Source: Otatea glauca (Eukaryota > Streptophyta > Magnoliopsida > Poales > Poaceae). From it: DNA of 64,000 bases. The notes under the pieces are model-generated. The model was not told the DNA's origin. It searched no databases and was given only the letters and a program-made list of their open reading frames with translations. Location of the stretch: positions 6,859,278-6,923,277 of the forward strand of contig CM070720.1 in NCBI GenBank assembly GCA_036346275.1, read 5' to 3'. The position numbers and the translations under genes were made by a program. This document shows, piece by piece, positions 57,245 to 64,000 of the stretch. Within the stretch, counting starts at the first letter, position 1, and every line of letters starts with the position of its first letter.

Positions 57245-59580
57245 ATGGCGATGGACAAGTATTCCACCAAGCCTCCTACTTTTGCTGGAGTTGATTTTCC
57301 TTTCTGGAAATCGTGGATGGAGTCATACATCACTGCCTAGGGCTTCTTGATATAGCAGAAGGTGAAACTCCCATATAAGGTTCCTGCTGATGAAAACGTC
57401 ACGGCCGGAAATATGACTGATGTTGAGGCAAACGCTAAGGCAAGGAACATTCTCATACAGGGTCTTAGCCGCAGTGAGTATGACAGGATTTCTCACCTCC
57501 ATTCCGCTCACGAGATTTGGGTGACCCTCGATGCTTACCATGAGGGACTACTCAAATCAAGACCATGAGGCAGAACCAATTCAAGCTTGAGTTCAACAAG
57601 TTTGAACAACACGCTGGTGAGAGTCTTGTTGAGTGCTTTGGTCGGTTTACGAAGATTTTGGGCGACCTCTGAGCAGTCGGTTGCATATACCCTGACTCGG
57701 ATAATGCTCGACATTTCTTGACCGCACTCTACGTGTTTGGGAAATGAAAGTGACCACCATCAAGGACACTACTGACTTGTCGACCTTGACTCTTGATGGG
57801 CTTTACTCCTGTCTCAAGACTCATGAGATCGACGTCATCTCTCGCAAGAGGAAATCACAGTCAATGGCCTTGGTCACTGATCCCACTGGATCTTCCTTTG
57901 ATCTTTCTGCTGGTTTCTTTCTTTCCGCCCTTTGCGAGCTAAGGGATGACCAAGTGGAAAAATTTCCAGAAAATAAGCTTGCTCTTCTTGCTCGCAAGTT
58001 TTCTCATGCATACAAGAGGGTGAGAGAGAGGAAGAGAGGTGGCATGATCACATGCTTCGAGTGTGGTGGCCCCAACTACATTCGGGCTAATTGCCCCAAA
58101 CTAGAGAAGACAATGAATGACACCATCGGTTCGGCAAAGAATGACTACATCGACAAGAACCGCAACAAGAAGCCTCTAGTTCGCGAGCCAGCGCGTGAGA
58201 AGAAGTACCGCAACTTCTCCAAGAACAAGAAGCTCTTTCATCGCGTCCTCGCCGCGATTGACGACATCAACCTCTCCGACACGGAGACTTCGAGCAACAA
58301 GGGCGAGGATGATCTGCAAGAGAAGAAAGGCGGCGATGACTTCTCCGGCATGTGCTTCATGGCCAACGCCAACGGCATCAGCGACTCCGAGCTCTACACC
58401 CACTCGGACGAGGTACCCTCCTATGACCAGCTCAATGAAGCTTTCTGCAAATTAGGAAAATTTCGTGCTAGAGTTAGAGCTAGGTGTATGGAGCTAGAGA
58501 AGGAAGTAGGTACCTTAACTAGGGAGTTAGCTTCTCTTAGATCTTCTCCCTCTCGAGTCACTGATGATTGTTCTTTGTGTGATGCCGTGCTTGAGGAGTT
58601 AGAGAAACTAAGGACCATACATGATAGTGTGCTTGTTGAACTTGATGGTCTTAGGTTGAAGAATGCTAGCACTAGTTCTGTTGATGCTATTCCTGATGAG
58701 GCTAGTTTTCTTCATGCTCACTCTACTCCTTCATGTTCAAATTGCCCTAAATTGCTTGCCGATATTGATGCCATGAGCGATCACCTTAGGAAGCTTTCTT
58801 CTAGAAACGATGAGCTTGAAATGCATGCTTCTAAGGACCCAGTCAGCTCATGTGAGGGCTGTAGGCAACTAAAACTTGACAATGAATCCATAAATGTCAA
58901 GTGTGCTAAACTTGTTAAGAACTTACTAGATAAGTCACAAGAAAGTTGCTTGCGATGTTCTGTGATTGAGGGGGACTTGGATAAAATCCATATCGAGCTT
59001 AGAAAGAAATTAGAAGACCAAGCCCATAGAATTAGAAATGCGTCTTGCGTTTCTTGTGAGTCCCTCAAGATTGAGGTAGCCGTGCTGAGGGAGAAAAATG
59101 CACGTGCTGAGAGAGCTCATCTTTCTGGTTCTTCTTCTTCTTCTTTCCCCTGTTCTTCTTCTGCCTCTTTCTTTCTAGATTGCCAGTATCTTATGAGCAC
59201 TCTCGAGAAGTTTGTTGGAGACAAGAAGAAGCTCAATCTTATTCTAGACCAATCCAAGATTAGTAGATTCAATCAAGTTCTAGGATTTGATCCCTTGGAG
59301 CATGCTCGGGCGCATCCTCCCACCATTGTGCGCGGCTCCAAGAGTGGTGAGATTGTTGTAGCTCCCAGAGTGAGTACCACCGTGTTTAGGTCTGCTGGGG
59401 TTGTCCATAGGACTTCTGACCAAAGGGTGTTACTCCTGTTGCTTCTGTCTCTAGCAAGGCGAAGTACACATGCACCTTCTGTAAGAAGGATGGTCACCTA
59501 GTAGATTTCTGCTTCAGCGCCAAGATCACTCGGTGTGAGCGTGTTGCTGCTCTTAGGGGTATTCAGGGTCATCCCTAGAC
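57245..59580 (+). pseudogene. SIRE-type Gag with coiled-coil extension
   Basis: The start is the ATG at 57245 (MAMDKYSTKPPTFAGVDFPF). Capsid region: ARNILIQGLSRSEYDRI, then after a frame change KLEFNKFEQHAGESLVECFG. Breaks: TAG and TAG near 57340-57355, a frameshift near 57555, a TGA near 57671 and another near 57745. A long clean frame then runs 57744-59501 (585 codons), with a knuckle CFECGGPNYIRANC near 58054 (Tyr where the family has His), a basic stretch, an acidic stretch and a coiled coil (MELEKEVGTLTRELASL, NDELEMHASKD). After another frame change a second knuckle CTFCKKDGHLVDFC (near 59471) is intact. Confidence 0.83.
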
Positions 59581-60012
59581 TTTGAGTGCTCCTAAGGCAC
59601 ACACTGCTTTTAGACAGGTTAGAGAGTCGCCTGTTTTTGGGCAGCGTCCAGGAGTCGGTTTTCATGCTAGTTCTTCGAGTTTTATTCCTGGAGCTATTCG
59701 TAGTCGGTCTTTCCGTCGTCCTCTTGATATTCTTCGTTTCTCATCGAGGTTGATATCAGCGGCGTGAGGTGTTTTCTGGTAAGAGTTTTAGGCAGCTTCA
59801 CTGGGGTGGTTCAGCTTTTGCACCACGGCAGACCAACCCAATTTCAACTCCTAGATCATCTACTAGAGTTGCTACTGATCTTGTTAGGGTTAAATGTTAG
59901 AGAGACACTCGAGTCTAGTCTTCTTCTGTGACTGGTACTCTGAGGTGTTGTATGGTTCAGTATTGGGTTCCTAAGTCTTCACTCTATCCTAGTACTGAGT
60001 CATCTTTCTCTC
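59581..60012 (+). other. SIRE gag-protease linker, broken frames
   Basis: It connects the second knuckle to the protease frame. Short frames (59582-59767) are rich in S, F and R and contain stops. This is expected to be the variable linker of the polyprotein; no domain is seen. Confidence 0.45.
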
Positions 60013-61002
60013 TTGTGTCTTGATCAAGTTTGTCGGATGGGGAAGGGAGATGTTTGGATTGTTGACTCCGGTTGTTCTCGTCATATGACCGGAGATTCTC
60101 GATGGTTCTCTTCCCTAGTCCGAGCCCCCGGTGATGAGTTGATCACTTTCGGGGATGCTTCTTCAGGTAGAGTCATTGCTAAAGGTACCAATTGTATTAA
60201 TGACAATTTCATTCTTAAAGATGTTGCCTTAGTAAATAAGCTACAATACAATTTGCTTTTGTTTCTCAGCTTATTGATGACTCTTTCGAGGTGAGTTTTA
60301 AGAGTAGCGCCGGTAGAATCCTCAATTCTTCAGGAGGGTTAGTTTGCGGGATTTCTAGATATGGGAGAGTCTTTCGTGCTGATTTTTCTACTTCTTCTGG
60401 AGACTCCCTCCGTTGTTTGATTGCTTTAGAGTCCCGTGATCTCTCCTTCTGGCATAGGAGACTTGATCACATTGGATTTGATCATTTGACCCGAGTTAGC
60501 AGCCACGATCTCATTCGTGGTTTGCCCAAATTCAAAATGGTGAAAGACTTAGTTTGCTCTCCCTGCCGACATGGCAAGATGGTTGCTGCTTCTCATCCCC
60601 GACCATCATTGTGATGGTGATGCACTGTGACAGCTTTTACATATGGACACTATTGGTCCAGCTAGAGTGCAGTCGGTGGGTAGGAAGTGATATGTTCTTG
60701 TCATTGTTGATGATTTTTCGAGGTATTCTTGGGTGTTTTTCATGTCCTCGAAGGATGAGACTTTTACCTATTTTAGAGGTTTGGTTCATAGGTTGTCTTT
60801 TGAACTCCCTGGTGCCCTACGAGCTATACGCAGTGACAATGGCATAGAGTTCAAGAACTCCTATTTTGAGAGTTTCTGTGTGGAGTCTGGTTTAGAGCAT
60901 CAGTTCTCCTCTCCCTACGTCCCTCAACAAAATGGGGTAGTGGAAAGGAAGAATAGGACCCTGGTAGAGATGGCCAGGACGATGCTAGACGAGTACAGTA
61001 CT
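60013..61002 (+). pseudogene. SIRE-type protease and integrase, truncated by an inserted LTR
   Basis: Protease: DVWIVDSGCSRHMTGDSRWF (60048-60107), with the DSG active site intact. Pre-integrase zinc motif in the frame 60291-60614: LSFWHRRLDHIGFDHLTRV and CSPCRHGKM (H, H, C, C present). Integrase core: LVIVDDFSRYSWVFFMSSKD, AIRSDNGIEFKNSYF and PQQNGVVERKNRTLVEMART give the D, D and E residues. A stop replaces Trp or a similar residue at about 60689, and frames shift between 60280 and 60733. The sequence ends after MLDEYST at 61002, where the next LTR starts. Confidence 0.83.
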
Positions 61003-64000
61003 TGTCAAGGCCCCGAATTCGAGTTCGACTCATGCGGCTAGCAAATTAACTCTAACCAATCTTTAGCCACATTTGAAATCGATTAATAACTCCCGAGCAT
61101 ATCCTAAGCTGCCGCATAGCAATATCCAAGTTTAACCAAAGATTTTGAGCTAGAAACTTCACCCTGAAAAATGTGGTTTCCATCAAAGTTTGGAGCCTCG
61201 TAATTGGAGATCCATAATGAATTAGGATGTGCATGTTAGTTGGTTACAAACTAGGAACTTTCCTCTACAGTATGGTTGAGTTTTGGGCCCAATCCAAAAG
61301 CAAACACTAATTTTAAATATGGCTCAAAGATTGAATCCGTGCTGAAATTCTAGGACTTTGCCAACCAAAGCAACCTCATTATTTTTTTTCTTTCTCACCA
61401 AGCCAACAGAACTCATTTTACTCCTCCCAACCGAATGCTCTCTTCGGCTCACTCCCCAAGCAGGCGCCTCCCTTCTCTCCTCCTCCATGGCTGCAGCCCC
61501 CAAGCTCCTCCACGCCTCCACCTAGAGCTAGGGTAGCAGCAACTCTTCTTCCCCAAGCTCCTCCACGCCTCCACCTAGAGCAAGCTGCAGCAGCTCCTCC
61601 CTCCTCTCCACTAAGCTCTCCTCTCCTCCATTCCTAGGGTTCCAACATGGGGTGTTGAGGTAAGGATTCCTTGGCCTTGTTGGAGTGTTTCCCATGTCTA
61701 AGAAGTGTTCTTGCAACTTGGGAGCCTTTGGATTTGGAGATTTTGATGGAAAAGTTCAGACCTAGGGTTTGGTGTGTTTGCTGAATTTCGAGCTGAGTAC
61801 AGAGCTTTGGTTTCCTGCATGTTTGAGCTAGTTAGAGGCCCCATATGCTCGGCCACCTGTAGAAGTAATTGTAAACAATGGAGTTATCTTTCATTTCAAA
61901 CCGGAATCACTTGATTCCATTAATCTAACTGAAAGTTATGACAATTTTGGTGCGTGCTGCTCTGAAATGCTGAAAGTGTAGAGTTGAAACTTGAGCTGTG
62001 GGTTAAAAATAGTTAGAGGCCGAATTAATTAATTTTTTCCTGAGAAGTTGTAGGAAATTTCGTGTAGATTGTAAAACTGTTATCATTTACTCAATTCCAT
62101 TAAGTATAGCATTTTTTTGTGATGAAATTGGTGCATGCTGTTCGGAAACCCTGAATTTTCTGAACACTGAAATTGCTCCCTGTTCGTGGGCAAACTGGGA
62201 GTTCCTCGTGCAGTGAATGAGAAATCGGCCAAAACTAAGTTGTAGATATGTCTCTTAAGTTTCATTAGATCTTGGAATCACTCAATTTGGTTAAGTGGTT
62301 AAGAAGTTGTGAGCAAATTAGTGCAGTTCTGTCCTGGAATGTTGCAAGTGTTTAGAGTACTGTTTTTGTGTGTTTTTGGGCAAGTTAATTCTTTGGGAAA
62401 TCAGTGAGGGGTAGAGGTATGTGTAGGTATTGTTCTTATTCTTAATTAGAAGCTGGAATCACTCCATTTGGTTAGATAGATAAAAAGATATACTCTTTTG
62501 AATTCATACAAGTTCTGAAATTTCAGAGTGAGGTTCAGTCTGAAACTGAAAAGTTCAGATTTAGGATTTCAAACCAAAAAGGGGTAGTGTTTATACTATT
62601 TTCAGATTTCGTAATGTGTTGCAAAGGTTAGGATTTGGGGGTTTTGGTGGAGAGCAGTTTAGAAGGATTGCTTGTCTATAAATGTGGAGTGTATTTTTAT
62701 TGTGGTTGATGAATGCTTGCATTTTTCTTCTCTTTGAACTATCATGAGTCTTCGTTTTTATTCTATCATCATGTGCATAGCATGCATCTCATTTGCATTC
62801 ATTATAATCGTGTAGAGAGCGATCCCGCGGAGATTGATGTGGCCGTGGGGATTGAGGAGCAAGTGGTAACCGAAAATTCGACAGAAGCACAAGGCAAGCA
62901 CCTAAGCAAATTCAACCTTATTCATAATTGTATTTTAGCGAATCAATTGGCTTATTGGATGGTTAAGCTATGCATTAGGAATTGAAATGTGGGAAGAGTA
63001 TTAGAACCTAATTGTTGCACATACACTCATTTTTAATTGTCGAACATCTTCCTTGGAGCTAGTATATGGGTAATTATACTGTGTCCATGCTTAGTTTGCT
63101 TAGATGTCGGGTATGGGCCAAGTGTTGGATGGTTCCTTCACTTGAGATTAATTACTTCACACTATTGGGTTGCAATGAATATGGTTATGTTCTGAAATGT
63201 AAACTTGAGACCGGGCGAGAGGGTTGGATCATTTGGGTGTGGAGACTCAAATGTTGTAGTCTACTTTGTGTCGGTTAAGGACCGCTCCGTTGTTTGCCAT
63301 GTTGATCGAGCACACCTTGTTGATCTCATGCCCGATATAATGGTACGGTAAGCCACCCTTTCATGGCATACTACTCGATGGGTCATGCCCTCATGCGATT
63401 GGGCGTGGTTGAGGCGAGGCCTGGCCGACTCGAGGGCTAAGCGAGGCTTGGGCCGCTCGAGAGAGGTTGCTAGGTGCTCGGGCCGCATGAGGATGGTCCA
63501 ACGAGTAGATATGGATGGGAGGAGGGTTGACATGAGGTTCCTTGTGGCGCATGTCGTGCGATTGATGATCCCTGCGGGGTGAATAAGCGATTCGAATTGC
63601 CGCGCTCTCGGATATGAGCACGCTTGTATCATCCGACATTTCAACGTAGTAATAACTTAAATTAAAACTAGTTGGTATACTCGATGTGGTTTCTTGTTCA
63701 TGATTCTATTTGCTCTCTTAAATGTTTAAAATTCAGCTCTCACTTTAGAAATAGGTGCTGTTTATAAATGCTATAAAATTTGTAAATTGAGTAGTTGAAT
63801 GTGAATCTGAATCAAAGTTAAGCTTTTATGCACTTGTTACCTTAAACTTTTTCCTTGCTACATCCAAAAGCATATGCCTTCAAGTCGGTCATATATGGAC
63901 CACGGGTAAGTCTTGCGAGTACCTTCTGTACTCATGCTTCTGCTTTATGGTTTTCAGGTGAGGATCAGGGTGGATGCGAGTTCTGTCCTTATTGCCTCTC
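61003..64000 (+). repeat. Long LTR, probably of a chromovirus Gypsy (Tekay-like), running off the window
   Basis: It starts TGTCAAGGCCCCGAATTCGA right after SIRE integrase, with gtact (60998-61002) as the predicted duplication. The TGT...CCCCGAATTCGA start and a length over 3 kb without genes recall Tekay/Del-type LTRs, but no coding domain confirms this. Within it: a pyrimidine-rich leader-like part (61380-61640) with a 26-bp direct duplication (aagctcctccacgcctccac at 61501 and 61556), diverged repeats of about 180-190 bp (61880-62520), and a GC-rich part near 63400-63600. None of the small frames looks real. Confidence 0.55.
61880..62560 (+). repeat. Four diverged tandem copies of about 180-190 bp
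   Basis: A motif of the form ggaatcactc-atttggtta followed by 'agttatga' or 'aagttgtgag', then 'agtgcagttctg' or 'gtgcatgctgttc' recurs from about 61901, 62081, 62271 and 62451. The copies are strongly diverged. The spacing is 180, 190 and 180 bp. Confidence 0.6.

Larger units (their letters stand above)
55523..61002 (+). mobile_element. SIRE-type Ty1/Copia retrotransposon, 3' part displaced
   Basis: 5' LTR (about 55523-57189), primer site TGGTATCAGAGCC at 57192, gag from 57245, then protease, and integrase up to 61002, where another LTR begins. A long gag with a coiled-coil C-terminal extension is typical of the SIRE/Maximus lineage (Opie, Ji relatives). It sits in the pol of Gypsy-3. RT, RNase H and the 3' LTR should lie beyond the window. 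Confidence 0.85.

Noticed and set aside
63300..63660. Frames on both strands in the GC-rich part of the last LTR
   Set aside because: Mutually overlapping frames on opposite strands with biased composition and no domain; typical of non-coding LTR sequence.

Overview
This window is a block of nested plant transposable elements. I see no convincing host gene, rRNA, tRNA or CRISPR array. The element mix is Ty3/Gypsy elements of Tat/Retand type with two RNase H domains and an antisense gene, SIRE-like and other Ty1/Copia elements, CACTA and hAT DNA transposons, and solo LTRs. Together with the GC-rich Gypsy codon use this points to a large monocot genome, most likely a grass, in repeat-rich and perhaps pericentromeric heterochromatin. 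That placement is inference from family resemblance.

Layout. 1-780 is the 3' end of an LTR retrotransposon whose LTR interrupts the tnp2 transposase gene of a minus-strand CACTA element (781-3834, TIR at 3814-3834). 3835-4782 is unclassified. A minus-strand Gypsy-like element (here Gy-A) spans 4783 to about 24890. Its left LTR is split by a non-autonomous hAT (5534-19240; 8-bp duplication CACCTCCC on both sides), and that hAT is split by a full-length Tat-type Gypsy (Gypsy-1, 6234-18948; duplication GTTTT). Gy-A also holds a solo LTR (20466-21085; duplication GTAAT). Next is another Gypsy-like element (element D), whose LTR (24989-33053) is split by a second Tat-type Gypsy (Gypsy-2, 25106-32552; duplication GTGGT). 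Then come a minus-strand SIRE-type LTR fragment (34858-35828), a Copia element (Copia-1, 35834 to about 44527) with a solo LTR in its RT (41273-42156; duplication CTTGT), a Gypsy gag remnant (44528-46284), and a minus-strand Tat-type Gypsy (Gypsy-3, from 46290). Gypsy-3 contains a 45-bp minisatellite with an LTR inserted in it (50614-51565; duplication GAGAC). It is broken at about 55522 by a SIRE-like Copia, which is itself interrupted at 61003 by a long LTR that runs off the window.

How the parts fit. The three Tat-type copies share LTR ends, the primer site TGGCGCCCACCGTGG, sense gag-pol and, between pol and the 3' LTR, a gene on the opposite strand. That antisense gene encodes a PF04195-like domain (putative gypsy-type transposon, Transposase_28) followed by a coiled coil. 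Two independent copies keep the same splice donors and acceptors, a poly(A)-like signal, and a similar TTTAAA-containing segment upstream of the start; the third copy keeps the start and the upstream segment. This looks like a real spliced antisense transcription unit and is the most interesting system here. Every protein-coding unit in the window is broken by stops, frameshifts, deletion or nested insertion, so the locus appears to be a fossil record. The nesting order gives relative ages.
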